From: Streptomyces chromofuscus
Lineage (GTDB): Bacteria > Actinomycetota > Actinomycetes > Streptomycetales > Streptomycetaceae
Reading direction: 5' to 3'
Assembly: GCF_015160875.1 (NCBI RefSeq)
Contig: NZ_CP063374.1
Span: 6,885,501-6,949,500 of the forward strand
Length of the DNA stretch: 64,000 nt
Positions 18,603 to 29,200 of the stretch are shown piece by piece. The position numbers and the translations under genes are program-made. The first letter of the stretch is position 1; every line of letters starts with the position of its first letter. The notes below the pieces were generated by a model that had not been told where the DNA came from, ran no database searches, and saw only the letters and a program-made list of their open reading frames with translations.

Positions 18603-18818
18603 GCTGTTGGACAATGCTTTCACGGTCGTGCTTACATGTAGTCGCTTCCGGCGGAGAGTGGCCCTCTACGGCGTGAAGCGTCACGTCCCTTGCCGCAGCC
18701 ATGTCCCTGAGCGCCCAGCCCTTCGTGCCGCCCCGCCCTCTCTCTTGGCGGGATGCCGGGCGACGTGCGACGCCTCGGAACCAGGCAACGGCCGATCGAC
18801 CACCACCACGGGGAACCC

Positions 18819-19646
18819 ATGCGTCTGACCATGCCGAGCGGCACCCCGGAAGGAATCCCGCTCACCGTCATGCCGTTCCGCGAGGACGCGGTCATCGGCA
18901 CCATGTCCCTCGTGACGCTGGTACGCCTCGTGCCGTCACCGCGTCAGGAGGAGGACCCGCGCGCCCTCGAAGCCGCGCAGCCGTCAGCCGGGAGGAAGCC
19001 GTCGTGGTGCGGAGCGCGGCTCACCCATGGCGCCTCGACGCTCCTCGCACTGATCGCGGTGCCCCTGGCCCGTGCGCGCAGGACCGTCCTCGCCGTTGCC
19101 GCGACGGCCGTGGGCTGCTCCCTGTGCGCCTGCTCCACCACCGGCGGCACCCAGACCGACACCGCGCCGCCTGCGGCCACCGTCAGCGCCTCACAGGACA
19201 CCCAGAGCGCCGAGGGTGCGCAGGACACCCAGGACGACTCCGACAGTGACACCTTCACCGTCGCGCTGGACAAGACCGCCACGTGGAACAACGGCGTCAA
19301 GGCGCACCTGAGCGGCTTCAGCCGAGGCACCTCCGGCGAGTACGCCAGCCCGTCCGGCAAGGCCTACCTGGCCTTCTCCGTCACCATGCAGAACGGCTCC
19401 AAGTCCACGATCGACCTGAGCATGGTCAGCCTGTCCTGCCCGGACGGCGCCGAGGAGATCTTCGACACGGACGCGGGCTTCAGCGGTACGCCGGACACGC
19501 ACCTGCTGCCGGGCAAGTCGCAGACCTGGAAGGCGGCCTGCGTGTTCCCCAAGACGGCCAGGAGCGCCCAGATCGAGATCACACCGACCGACACCTCCGG
19601 CTCCGGCTGGTACCGCACGGCCATCTTCACCGGCCAGGTGCAGTAG
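18819..19646 (+). CDS. Lipoprotein with DUF4352-like domain and unusual N-terminal extension
   Basis: A 275-residue product. A hydrophobic segment (about 89-105, VLAVAATAVGCSLCAC) offers possible lipobox cysteines at 100, 103 and 105. A Thr/Ala/Asp-rich spacer follows, then from about 135 a beta-sandwich resembling DUF4352/immunoprotective domains (YLAFSVTMQNGSKSTIDLSM). An exported lipid-anchored protein is therefore likely. What is odd is the roughly 85-residue stretch before the signal. ATG 18819 has a good GGGGAA site, but a signal peptide normally starts at the N-terminus. Either the real start is internal (for example the GTG coding for residue 81) or two coding units share the frame. 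It is divergent from the restriction operon. Confidence 0.65.
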   Translation: MRLTMPSGTPEGIPLTVMPFREDAVIGTMSLVTLVRLVPSPRQEEDPRALEAAQPSAGRKPSWCGARLTHGASTLLALIAVPLARARRTVLAVAATAVGCSLCACSTTGGTQTDTAPPAATVSASQDTQSAEGAQDTQDDSDSDTFTVALDKTATWNNGVKAHLSGFSRGTSGEYASPSGKAYLAFSVTMQNGSKSTIDLSMVSLSCPDGAEEIFDTDAGFSGTPDTHLLPGKSQTWKAACVFPKTARSAQIEITPTDTSGSGWYRTAIFTGQVQ

Positions 19647-19824
19647 CCCGGACCGCGGACGGGACCCGGCTGGGTGCCGTCCGCGTCTCCGCACGGCGGC
19701 GGCTCACGCTTCCGCCGGCATCGGGTGCACCCCGATGCCGGGCCCACGGGCCCGCCCGCATCCACACCCGACCACACACCCTGTGCGGCCCCGCTCACCA
19801 CCACCCGCGACCTGGAAGGCCATC

Positions 19825-21447
19825 GTGACGATCACTGAGCGCACAGAGCTGATCCGTCGCTTCGCCGACGACTTCACCGCCCTGCAGGAGGCCGTCCTCG
19901 CCCGCATGAACGGGATCTGCGCTCCGGAGATCGCCGCGGCCCTGGAACACGCCTCGCTCGCCGGTCCCATCACCATCGCTCTCGCCCACGCCGACGTCCT
20001 CGCTCGCGGGGCCGTCCGGCGCGCGGAACTCTCGGCTCAACCCCCCGAGCGGCTGCGACGGTTGCGCGCACACGCGCGCAGGGTGCGACAGGCCCGGTCG
20101 CAGGCGGAGGCCGTGTGCAAGGAGCAGCGTGCCCGCTGCCTCGTCGGCCGCTCCCGGCCGGTGGACATGCTGGAGCTGAGGGTGGCGCGCATGGCATCCC
20201 CGGCGTCCTTCGCCGAGGCCCTGCGGCAGGAACTCCGCGCCAGGGGACTGCCGGACGGCACACCGCAGGCGCCGGAGAGCGACCTCGCCCAGTGGGTCTG
20301 GGACCGGAAAGCGGCAGGCGGCGAACCGCCGGCACCGGTACGTGAACTGCGTGACTGCGACGACGACGCCTTCGTCCAGGCCCTCCTGCGCGATGCCCGG
20401 GAGGAAGAGAACCCGTACCTCCCGCACGACGCGGTGGTCGAACGGTGGAGCCGCCACGCCCGTGCCGCGCTGGCCTGGGGCCGCTACGCGATCGGCCAGG
20501 CCGAACGGGACGTACTCGCCTGTGCCCCTTCCGTACGGCGCACCCGACTCGACGCTCTGGACGACGCCTACCAGGACACCGCGGTTCTCGCTGCCCGCTC
20601 CCGTGAAGCCCTGCTCCGGGTCACGGAACTCCACGACCGGATGTGGGCCTGCGTGACCACGGGGCCTTTCGCGGAGCTCATCGCGCAGTGTCGCGCCGCG
20701 GCTCTGGCGCGCTTCGCCGACGCCGAGCCCGAGTTGTGGCACGGCGTGCGTGAGCTGACCGTGAGGCACCAGGCGCACTGCCCCGAACAGGCGGACGGCT
20801 GTCCGCGCTGTCACCGCGCTCTCGCCGCCCTCCTCACCGACGTCCATCCTGCCGACACGGGCGAGGACGGCGACGGCGAACATCCGACGGCAACGGTTCC
20901 GGCCGACGTGGATCGCTACGCCGTGCTCGCCGACCTTCCCGACACCGCCGTCGTGGCCGTCGCCGACGCCGCCGTCGGTGACGAGTCCGCACTGTGCGGC
21001 TACGGCTGGGCTGCCGAAGACGGGACCACCGGATACGGCGACTCCCTGGCCTCGAGCAGTGGCGAAGCCGAAGTCATCGGTATCTGCGCGGCCGCCCTCA
21101 GCCTCCTCGAGCACCACGAGGACGCACCCGTGGTCCTCCTGTGCGACAGCGTCGAGGCAGTCGACTCGACCCTGCGCTCCGCGGACCCGACCGTCGCCCA
21201 CCGCACGCTTCTCTTCCCGGAGAGCCGGCAGTTGATGGACCGTCTGCTGCGCCACCGCCACCGCGTCCAGGTCCGCTGGCTCAAAGGCCACATCGGACAC
21301 GACCTCAACGAAACCGCCGACGCCTTCGCCCGCCTCGCCCTCCGCCGCGCCACCGGCCGAATCCCTCCTTCCGCCGCCCGGAAGGAGGAGGTGCGGATCC
21401 TGCGCTCGCTCGGCTCCGGGGCCGGTCCCCTCTCGGCCGCTGCCTGA
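19825..21447 (+). CDS. Protein with C-terminal RNase H domain and uncharacterised helical N-terminus
   Basis: A 540-residue protein. Residues about 375-515 form an RNase H1 fold with the expected acidic residues: D381 in VADAAVG, E416 in GEAEVIG, D441 in LLCDS, and H492/D499 in GHIGHDLNETAD. The domain should therefore bind two metals and cut the RNA strand of RNA-DNA hybrids. The first 370 residues are charged, almost wholly helical, and match no family I know. A Cys/His cluster (HCPEQADGCPRCH, near 315-328) could bind zinc just before the nuclease. GTG 19825 has GGAAGG 5 bases upstream; the frame upstream is proline-rich shadow. It lies between the restriction operon and a HEPN-like gene, so a role in defence or plasmid control is possible. 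Confidence 0.8.
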   Translation: MTITERTELIRRFADDFTALQEAVLARMNGICAPEIAAALEHASLAGPITIALAHADVLARGAVRRAELSAQPPERLRRLRAHARRVRQARSQAEAVCKEQRARCLVGRSRPVDMLELRVARMASPASFAEALRQELRARGLPDGTPQAPESDLAQWVWDRKAAGGEPPAPVRELRDCDDDAFVQALLRDAREEENPYLPHDAVVERWSRHARAALAWGRYAIGQAERDVLACAPSVRRTRLDALDDAYQDTAVLAARSREALLRVTELHDRMWACVTTGPFAELIAQCRAAALARFADAEPELWHGVRELTVRHQAHCPEQADGCPRCHRALAALLTDVHPADTGEDGDGEHPTATVPADVDRYAVLADLPDTAVVAVADAAVGDESALCGYGWAAEDGTTGYGDSLASSSGEAEVIGICAAALSLLEHHEDAPVVLLCDSVEAVDSTLRSADPTVAHRTLLFPESRQLMDRLLRHRHRVQVRWLKGHIGHDLNETADAFARLALRRATGRIPPSAARKEEVRILRSLGSGAGPLSAAA

Positions 21448-21572
21448 GCCCATGGCCCGAGGCGGACAGCCGCAGGTGACGCGGGGCAGCCCACATCACG
21501 CCGTCTGCGGACAGCCCTACCACCCTGCGAACCGATCTCCCCATCCCCGGACGAAAGTGAGCGACGCTCTTC

Positions 21573-22646
21573 ATGGCCCATCCCCGGTGGCACCACATCC
21601 TTATGGAGTCCCAGCGTCACGCCCTCAAGGCGCTCGACGAATGGAACTGCTCCAGCGGCGACTACAGCGACTTCCTCACCCACATGCACAAGGCCTGGCA
21701 CTACCTGCTCCACGCGGAATTCCACAAGGCCGAGATCGACTACCACTACCGGGATCCCAAGACCGCCCGCCACCAGATGATCGACGGCGAATCCAAGGCC
21801 TGGGACCTCGAGAAGTGCCTGAAGGAGCGTTTTCCCGACAGCGGCGACACGGTGCGCCTCAACGCGGAGCTCTTCGTCGCCCTGCGCAACAAGGTGGAAC
21901 ACCGCTACGAGCACAACCTGAGAATCGTCACGGGCGGCAGGGCGCAGGCCTACGTGATCAACTACGAGCAGGAGATGACCAGCCACTTCGGCGCCGGCTA
22001 CAGCCTCGCCGACCGGCTTCGCTTCCCGCTCTCCGTCCATGCGCTGACCGCAGACGGATACGAGGAGATGCGGAAGGCCGCGAGGGAGCTGCCCAGGAAG
22101 ACCCGTGACCTGGTGGCCAGGTACGAGGCGGGCATCGATCCGTCCGTCCTCGACGACCCCAGGTACGACTACCGCGTACGGCTGGTGCCCATCACCGGCT
22201 CCAAGACTGACGCCGACCTGGCGATCAACTTCGTCAAGCTCGACGACCTGAGCGAGGACGAGCGACGCATCATGGTCCAGGCCGGGCGCAAGGGAACCGT
22301 CATCACCCGGGACCGCCATGTCGAGGTGGCGGACCTGAACAGGATGCGCCCGACGCAGGTCGCCGCGCGCATCGAGGAGCAACTGCCCTTCCGCTTCGGC
22401 GCATCCAGAGAACACGCGGAGATGTGGAAGCGGCTGGGGATCCGTCCGGTCAAGGGCACCGACAACCCTTATGCCACCGTCGCCAGGTACTGCTCGTACA
22501 ACGAAGCCTTCGACCAATACGTCTACACCCAAGCATGGATAAGAAGGATCCTAAAGGAGATCGGGACGGTCGAAAAGTACCGCGCGTTCTTCGGCAGGGA
22601 GCCGCGCATGAAGACGGGGGCCGTCGCGTCGGGGGACGCGGCGTAG
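21573..22646 (+). CDS. DUF3644 domain protein (HEPN-like)
   Basis: A 357-residue DUF3644 protein. The N-terminal signature HHILMESQRHALKALDEWN and the following HKAWHYLLHAEF are typical. R105-x4-H110 within ALRNKVEHRY is the catalytic motif of HEPN ribonucleases, and DUF3644 has been placed in the HEPN superfamily. The C-terminal half (from about 230) has a basic segment AGRKGTVITRDRHVEV and a terminal helix pair that may bind nucleic acid. ATG 21573 has only a weak ribosome binding site. HEPN proteins often act as toxin or abortive-infection effectors by cutting RNA. Position next to a restriction system and the helicase-chaperone operon supports this, but activity is unproven. Confidence 0.82.
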   Translation: MAHPRWHHILMESQRHALKALDEWNCSSGDYSDFLTHMHKAWHYLLHAEFHKAEIDYHYRDPKTARHQMIDGESKAWDLEKCLKERFPDSGDTVRLNAELFVALRNKVEHRYEHNLRIVTGGRAQAYVINYEQEMTSHFGAGYSLADRLRFPLSVHALTADGYEEMRKAARELPRKTRDLVARYEAGIDPSVLDDPRYDYRVRLVPITGSKTDADLAINFVKLDDLSEDERRIMVQAGRKGTVITRDRHVEVADLNRMRPTQVAARIEEQLPFRFGASREHAEMWKRLGIRPVKGTDNPYATVARYCSYNEAFDQYVYTQAWIRRILKEIGTVEKYRAFFGREPRMKTGAVASGDAA

Positions 22647-23154
22647 AGGGCGTCGTGTGCCAGAAGCCGGGCGGATTGGACGGCAAACGCCGGGGCGATC
22701 GCCGCTGGGTGTGCAGGCGACCGGCGTCACCGTCGTTCAACGCGCGTGCCCAGAGCGCACCTTTCGGTACCAGAACGATTGACGACCTCCACATTTCAAT
22801 CACATCATCTACACAGGCAACCTTTGCTTGCGGGGTGCATCGATTTCTATGTCGGGGCAGTCGCGGTACCCCTGCGATCACTGTGGGTGCGTAACTGGCG
22901 GTGATGCTCTGGCCATCTCTTTCGGGTGCTTTTGCGAGCACTGCCGTTCTTCTGGAAACGGTTGGGGGATAGGTGGGGGCGTTTCCTCGAGTTGCGCGTC
23001 GTGGGGTTACGTCGGGCAGTGGCAGTCGAGGGCTGAGTCCGAGAGGGCGTTCGGTGCCGACGCCATCGGCGGCGGGTTTAGGGTGACGCGGAAGACCGTT
23101 CCATGCCGGGGAATTTCACGAAGAGGGCGTTGGAACATCTCTTTTGGGGACAGA
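22647..23154. promoter_or_regulatory. Low-GC intergenic region before the helicase-chaperone operon
   Basis: These 508 bases hold no convincing gene and are visibly richer in A+T than either side. The reading frame of the downstream gene stays open back to 22828 and includes two C-x2-C pairs, but its codon use is unlike the rest and I treat it as non-coding. TTTAGGGTGACG at 23077-23088 contains a TAGGGT -10-like hexamer 70 bases before the GTG at 23155. A TTGACG lies at 22779-22784 without a well-placed partner. A long untranslated leader or a regulator-binding region is plausible. Confidence 0.4.
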
Positions 23155-25215
23155 GTGGACGATTCTTATCAGGCGTGGCAGGAAGTGCTGGCCGAAGAGT
23201 TCTTCGGACGGCAGCACGCCGGCCACCCGACGCTGTTCTACGTCGACGACGACGTGGAGCAGGAGCTCAGGCACGGATACGGCATAGAGGAGCCCCTGGC
23301 TCAGTGCGTGGGCAAGTTCCTGCGGCTGGGGACCGCGGAACCGTACAGCGCGCTGGAGGACTACCGCTGGCGCAAGCGGCAGCAGGACAGGGACGGCGTG
23401 CCCGCCTTCCTGCCGTTGCTGGCCTGCTCGGTGATGGCCGCGTCCCGGATGGTGCACGACCGGAACCACCGGGCCACCGCCTACCACGCCCGCTTCTCCG
23501 AGCTGCTGACCGGCCACGAGAAGCAACTGGGCAGCCACCACTACGAGCCCGTCTCCCGCATGTGGCAGGTGCTGGCCTCCTGGCAGCACAGCCAGAAGGG
23601 CGCGCGGGGCCTCTGCACCATCCCCGCCCCCGCCGACCTGCCCTCCAACCGCAGCATGATCGGGTTCGCCCAGTCCCAGGCGCTCCTCAGCGGCGCGGAC
23701 CGGTCCTTCATGCCGAAGTTCTTCCGGTCGTTGCGGGAGCACGGCACGACCTGGCCGCTGCCGGGGGAGACGCTGCTGGCCCAGATCGAGATCCGGGGCA
23801 TGGAACAGCACTTCTCCAAGGGCTTCCGCAACGCTCTGCAGGAGGAGGAGTTCCGCCCCTTCCTCGCCAAGCTGATCGGCAACTACGCCGCTTCCTGGGA
23901 CGGTTCGGACGAGCTGGTGCCCACCGGTGTCACCCGGGCCGAACTCCTGGTGCGGCTGGACGCGGGGCGTCTCAGCTGGGTGGCGCGCCTGCGGTCCGCG
24001 GAGCAGAAGAAGCGTATCGAGCTCAAGGACGGCGTCGTCCTCGAACAGCTCGGCGACACCGCCTACTACGAGGTGACGGGCCTGCCCGCCCCGAGCGCGG
24101 ACACCCTCACCAGGGGCATCCGCCGCGACGGGGACAACCTGGTGCTCAGCCGCCCCTCCTCCTCCGTCCTGGTGCTCGCACGGGACGACGTGCTCGGCGT
24201 CTGGGCCGGCACCGACGGCTTCCGCCCGGGCGAGGCACACGTGGTGCTCGCCGCCCCCACCGCGCAGCGGGACGTGCAGCGGCTGCTGGACAAGGCCGCG
24301 ACCACGGGCCGGAGCGCCGACACCAGCAAGTTGGCCTGGGTGCCGCAGGGCTGGTCCCTGCACAAGCCTGTCACCTTCGACGACGCGGTCACCCTGCGCC
24401 GGTCGCTCCAGGAAGTCCAGGGCGCGGTCGGCCTCCTGCAGCCCCCGGCCCAGTTCAAGCTCCGCCTCGAGGGCGGACTGAAGCTCGCACCCTCGCTCGA
24501 TTCCCACTTGTATCTGCGGGGAGGCGAGCCCCAGGTGGTCCTCCCGGACGCCACGGAGGGCACGGGCGCCCTCCTGGTCGACGGAAAGGAGCGGCCCGAG
24601 CTCAGGAAGGCGGTCGCCGCGGGCCGTCCCGTCCCCCTGGCCGTGCTCCGGCTGGAGCCGGGCCGCCACACGGTGAGCTACGCGGGCGTGGAGATCGACT
24701 TCGCCACCGCGGACCAGGCCGTCGTCGAGCCGAAGATGACCAAGGTCTGCGGCTTCATCGTCGTGGACGGCACGGCCTCGGAGTCACCCTCCCTCCTCGT
24801 CGAGCAGACCCTGCCGACCGGCGTCACCGGCGCCCACTGCACGGGCGCCACGGCCCGGGGCGCGGCAGCCGTCATGGAGCTGTGCCGTCGGGACGCGGAC
24901 GAGGTGCTGTTCGCGGCGGCCGACGGACGGCTGTGGACGTTGCAGGCCCCGGAGCAACCGGACTGGTGGACGGAACGCCTCCCCGGCACCCCCGCCCCGC
25001 TCCGCTTCGAGGCCGACTTCCACGGCATCGGCGGCTGGCTCCTGGAGCGCCGGAGCGGACGCTGGAAGGGCCGCCCGGTGAACCCCGGAACGCCGAAGCC
25101 GAAGAGCGCCGGCAACCCGCGGGCATGGGCCCGTGCCGTCCTCAACGCCCAGCAGGCGTCCGTCGAGCCCTCGTGGGCCGCGTACGTGCAGGCAGCGAAG
25201 GAGCTGGACCGATGA
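23155..25215 (+). CDS. Unknown protein, first gene of the helicase-chaperone operon
   Basis: A 686-residue protein of no family I can name. The N-terminal 180 residues are mostly helical and include FFGRQHAGHPTLFYVDDDV and PLLACSVMAASRM, a pattern I associate with actinobacterial proteins beside DUF1998 helicases. The middle (180-390) is charged and mixed. About 395-515 is beta-rich and ends LEPGRHTVSYAGVEIDF, like an immunoglobulin-type module. The last 150 residues contain WWTERLPG and GGWLLERRSGRW. There is no signal peptide, membrane helix, Walker motif or clear nuclease motif. GTG 23155 follows GGGGA. Its TGA overlaps the next ATG (ATGA). A scaffold or target-recognition role within the operon's complex is a guess. 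Confidence 0.75.
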   Translation: MDDSYQAWQEVLAEEFFGRQHAGHPTLFYVDDDVEQELRHGYGIEEPLAQCVGKFLRLGTAEPYSALEDYRWRKRQQDRDGVPAFLPLLACSVMAASRMVHDRNHRATAYHARFSELLTGHEKQLGSHHYEPVSRMWQVLASWQHSQKGARGLCTIPAPADLPSNRSMIGFAQSQALLSGADRSFMPKFFRSLREHGTTWPLPGETLLAQIEIRGMEQHFSKGFRNALQEEEFRPFLAKLIGNYAASWDGSDELVPTGVTRAELLVRLDAGRLSWVARLRSAEQKKRIELKDGVVLEQLGDTAYYEVTGLPAPSADTLTRGIRRDGDNLVLSRPSSSVLVLARDDVLGVWAGTDGFRPGEAHVVLAAPTAQRDVQRLLDKAATTGRSADTSKLAWVPQGWSLHKPVTFDDAVTLRRSLQEVQGAVGLLQPPAQFKLRLEGGLKLAPSLDSHLYLRGGEPQVVLPDATEGTGALLVDGKERPELRKAVAAGRPVPLAVLRLEPGRHTVSYAGVEIDFATADQAVVEPKMTKVCGFIVVDGTASESPSLLVEQTLPTGVTGAHCTGATARGAAAVMELCRRDADEVLFAAADGRLWTLQAPEQPDWWTERLPGTPAPLRFEADFHGIGGWLLERRSGRWKGRPVNPGTPKPKSAGNPRAWARAVLNAQQASVEPSWAAYVQAAKELDR

Positions 25216-26204
25216 CGGGACCGATGAGCAGCAACGAGTTCGGCGGGATCCTCCTGCGCTGGCTGAGCGAGAGCCGCAGCGGCAAGGCGTCCGCACTGCG
25301 CGACGGGGTCCGCGGCCAGGCCCGGGCATGGGGCCTGGAGCTGAAGGAGTACGCCGACTGGGACTGGATGCGCAAGGCCACCGCCCTCGGCTTCATCGAC
25401 GTGGACCTGCGCGCCGATCGCTGGTCGGTGGCCCCGCCGGTGCTGACCCGGCTGCCCCACGCCGACGGCCTCGCGTTGCTGACCGGCGCGCGCACCGCCC
25501 GGATCAGCACGCGCATCGAGGAGGCGGCACAGGAGTGGATGGAGCTGATCACCGTCCCTCACCGGCCGGAGGCCGGTGAGGCGCCGCTGCCCGACACCCT
25601 CCTGTTCCAGTACGAGGACCTGCGGACCCTGCAGGAAGCCGCCGAGCTCCTCGGGGCCCGCTACGTGCCCTGCGCCGCCCTGCAGTTGACGGTGCTGCTT
25701 CCGCAGGCGGCGCCGGGCCCCGAGTCCGCACCGCCCGGTGGGAGCACCGCCAGCACGCTGGAGAAGTACGAGCTGCGCCTCCAGCGGTTCGTCCCCGCGG
25801 AAAGGGACGACGAGGACGGCCTGTACCGGTGGCGCGGAGCCGACTACGCACGCCTGACCCGCGTCCGCCGCAACGGCGTCTTCCATGCGGTGGAACGCGA
25901 GACGGGCATCTACCTGGAGCTCGCCCGTCACCGCACCGGCGCGATGCGCTGGCGGCCGGAATCCGGCAAGGGCCGTGCCGGCATCGGCCGGCTCTTCGTC
26001 GACCGGTACGCGCCCCTGCCCGCCCTGCACGAACGCGCGGCCGTCCTGTGCAGCGGCTTCCCGCCCTCGATGGGCAAGCAGACGCAGACCCGCGCGTACG
26101 ACAACGTGCCGAGGGCGCTCGCCGAGGCGATCGCGGCCTCGCTGCAGCAGAACCTGGAGATCATGCCGCGACCGGTGGCGGCCACCGGCGGGAGGACCAA
26201 GTGA
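25212..26204 (+). CDS. Unknown protein with probable winged-helix N-terminus, second gene of the operon
   Basis: A 330-residue protein. Residues 1-75 fit a winged helix (ILLRWLSESRSGKASALRDG, then a short beta pair WDWMRKATALGFIDVD). This runs into PPVLTRLPHADGLALLTGAR at about 75-95, which looks like the closing strand of such a domain. The C-terminal half has several R/Y-rich strands (YRWRGADYARLTRVRR, VFHAVERETGIYLEL) and could bind nucleic acid. The start overlaps the upstream stop by 4 bases, and its TGA overlaps the GTG of the helicase gene, preceded by GGAGG at 26190-26195. The coupling suggests the product works stoichiometrically with the helicase, perhaps as its DNA-loading partner. 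Family unknown. Confidence 0.75.
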   Translation: MTGPMSSNEFGGILLRWLSESRSGKASALRDGVRGQARAWGLELKEYADWDWMRKATALGFIDVDLRADRWSVAPPVLTRLPHADGLALLTGARTARISTRIEEAAQEWMELITVPHRPEAGEAPLPDTLLFQYEDLRTLQEAAELLGARYVPCAALQLTVLLPQAAPGPESAPPGGSTASTLEKYELRLQRFVPAERDDEDGLYRWRGADYARLTRVRRNGVFHAVERETGIYLELARHRTGAMRWRPESGKGRAGIGRLFVDRYAPLPALHERAAVLCSGFPPSMGKQTQTRAYDNVPRALAEAIAASLQQNLEIMPRPVAATGGRTK

Positions 26205-29200
26205 GCGTCGAACAGCAGACAGCGGCGGTGACGAACACCGATGTCCAGGACGTCATGGGCACTTTCGACGACCTGCGCAGCGCGCTCTTCCGCTACTACG
26301 ACACCCCGTTCGGCGTCGATGACCGTTCCGTCATGCAGGAACGGCGCGCCCTCCTGAACCGGGACAACGGGGCCTGGCGTGACCCGCTGATCGAGCTGCG
26401 CCCGCAGTACGCCTCCCGGGGCGTCAGCGTCGCGGACTCCTTCGCCGAAGCAGGGGCGCACCCCGACGCGGCCGAGTTCGCCCGGTTCACGCTCCCCGAC
26501 GGCGTGACCAGCCTCTACCGGCATCAGCACGACGCCCTGGTCGCCGCCTGCGAGGGCAAGGACTTCGTGGTCACCGCAGGCACCGGTTCCGGAAAGACGG
26601 AGTCCTTCCTGCTGCCCGTCCTCGCCGACCTGGTCGCCGAGTCCGCCCACTGGCAGGGCACCCGTGCGGTGCAGCGGGAATGGTGGCAGAAAGACGGCGA
26701 CCACGTGCCCAGCCGACAGAGCGAGCACGGGCATCCCGCCGCCCTGCGCGTGCTGGTTCTCTATCCCACCAACGCCCTCGCCGACGACCAGCTGGTCCGA
26801 CTCCGGAAGTCGCTGGACAGCCGCGAGGCCCACGAATGGCTGGACCGGAAACGCAACGGACACCGCTTCTACTTCGGCCGCTACACCGGAGCCACCCCTG
26901 TCTCCGGCAGCCGCGATTCCGAGCCCGCGAACTTCCGTCTCCGGCAGTACCTGCGGGAGGTCGAGGAGCGGCAGCGCAAGGCCGACGAGAAGCTCGGCGA
27001 GGAGCTGCGGCCCTTCATCCCGCGCCTCGGCGGAGCGGAGATGCACGCCCGTTGGGACATGCAGGCCGCGCCGCCGGACATCATGGTCACCAACTACTCG
27101 ATGCTGAACATCATGCTGCTCCGCAAGCAGGAGGAGCACATCTTCAGCGCCACGAGGAAGTGGCTGGAGGAGACCCCGGACGCCCGCTTCACCCTGATCC
27201 TCGACGAGCTCCACATGTACCGCGGTACGGCCGGCACCGAGGTGGCCTACCTGCTGCGCAACCTCCGCCACCGTCTCGGCCTCGACAAGAGCCCCGAGAA
27301 GTTCCGTGTGCTCGCCGCATCCGCCTCCCTGGAGGCCGGCCGGGACGACGAGTTCCTCGACGGGTTCTTCGCCCTGCCCGGATCCCGGCGCGTGATCATC
27401 TCTGGAAAGGCGAAGGAGATCCACGGCGAGGGCGGCGTGGCCGCACACGCCGAACGCCTCGCGCAGGCCGCGAAGGCCCCCGTCACCCAGGACGAAGCCG
27501 TCGCCCTGGCCCGGGAGACAGGCCTCGGCCCGGCGCTCCAGCGCGCACTCACTCCAGACGGCAGGCCTCGTGCCCTGCCCGCCCCCGCACTGGCCAAGAA
27601 CCTCTTCCCGGACGTCCCCGAGGAACAGCGCCAGGACGCGCTCCACGGCGTACTGCGCATACTCGGCTCCGCCCAGGACCCCGAACTTCCCCAGCTCCGC
27701 GCCCACTTCTTCTTCCGGAACATCGAGGGCATCTGGGCCTGCTCCGACCCGCAGTGCCCGGACATCCCCGTGGAGCACGGCCCCGAACGGCGGGTCGGCC
27801 GGCTCTTCGCCGAGCCCACGTCCCGCTGCACCTGCGGCGCCCGCGTACTGGAACTTCTCTCCTGCCAGGCCTGCGGCGACCTCATGCTCGGCGGGTACGC
27901 CAGCCCCAAGGACACCCAGCGGCGCAAGTTCACCGGTGCCCTCCACACCGACTTCCCGGACCTGGACCTGCTCCCCGACGAGGCCAGTGGCGCACCCACC
28001 GCGGCGAACTACGTCGTGTACTGGCCGCGCACCAAGGGCCTCGGCCTCGACGATCCCGGCTGGCACGCGGGCCTGTCCGACGGCGGGCCGCAGGTCGAGT
28101 TCGAGTTCCGCCGCAGCGCCTACCAGCCCGCCACCGGCCGCCTGGAGAACCGGGACGTCCAGCACACCGGATGGTCGTTCCACATCTCCGTGCCCCTGGA
28201 CAAGGAGGGCAAGAAGTCGGCCTACGACCCGGCCCGGCTGCAGGCCTTCCCCACCCGCTGCCCCGCCTGCGGCGACGACTGGGAGATCAAGTACGACCGC
28301 GACGGCCGTTTCATCCCGCTGGAATCTCCTGACCGGCTGCGCAACGCGCCGGTCCGGCGGATGCGCACCGGTTTCTACAAGATCAACCAGGTGCTGGTGA
28401 CCGAGGCCCTCGGCCACCTCCCCGACGGCCGGCGCAAGGCGATCGCCTTCTCCGACAGCCGTGACGACGCCTCCGAGCTCGCCAGCGGTCTTGCCCTGCG
28501 CCACCACCAGGACCTTCTCCGCCTGCTCAGCGCCCGGGCCGTCGACAACCAGGGAGATCCGTTCGGAGACCTTCAGCTGGTGAAGGCCCACTACGCCGGG
28601 GAGTCGGTCGATCGTGCGGCCGCCCGTGCCGCCATGGAACGGCTGCGGGACCGCAACCCGGCGGACTGGGGGCGCCTGAAGGCGATCCTTGTCGACGACC
28701 TCGACGCCGAACCGGAAATCCTGCCCGACCTGGAGCGGAAGTTCTCCGAACTGCCCTCGCTGGACGACCTCGCCTCCGACCTCGAAGGCATGCTGCTGCA
28801 GTACGGCACCAACCCCGCCGGTCCCGCGGCCTCGCTCCAGCAGACCTCGGCCGGACAGCCCTGGACCGCGCTCTACAACTGGGAGCGGAACCGGGAAGCG
28901 GTGGCGGAGACCCAGGCACAGGAGGAACTGCTGGGCCGCATCCGCTCCCGCCTCCGCCTCGAGACCATCGGAAGCCTCTTCTCCGGCGGCGGCCGTGACT
29001 TCGAATCGCTCGGACTCGGCTGGCTCTGCCTGCGCGATGACCGCTCGCCTGAAGAGATCGGCCCGGACAGCGATCAGGCCGTGGCCCGTGCCAGTCTGCG
29101 GATTCTCGGCTTGATGCGGCGCTTCACCCGGATACGTGCCTCTCTGCAGAGGCCGCCTGCGCCTCTGAAGCGTTTCTGGAAGCAGGTCGCCGAACGCCAG

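Noticed and set aside
22828..23154. N-terminal extension of the first operon gene with C-x2-C pairs
   Set aside because: The stretch is A+T-richer, its codon use differs from the gene body, and GTG 23155 has a better ribosome binding site. The cysteines are probably chance.
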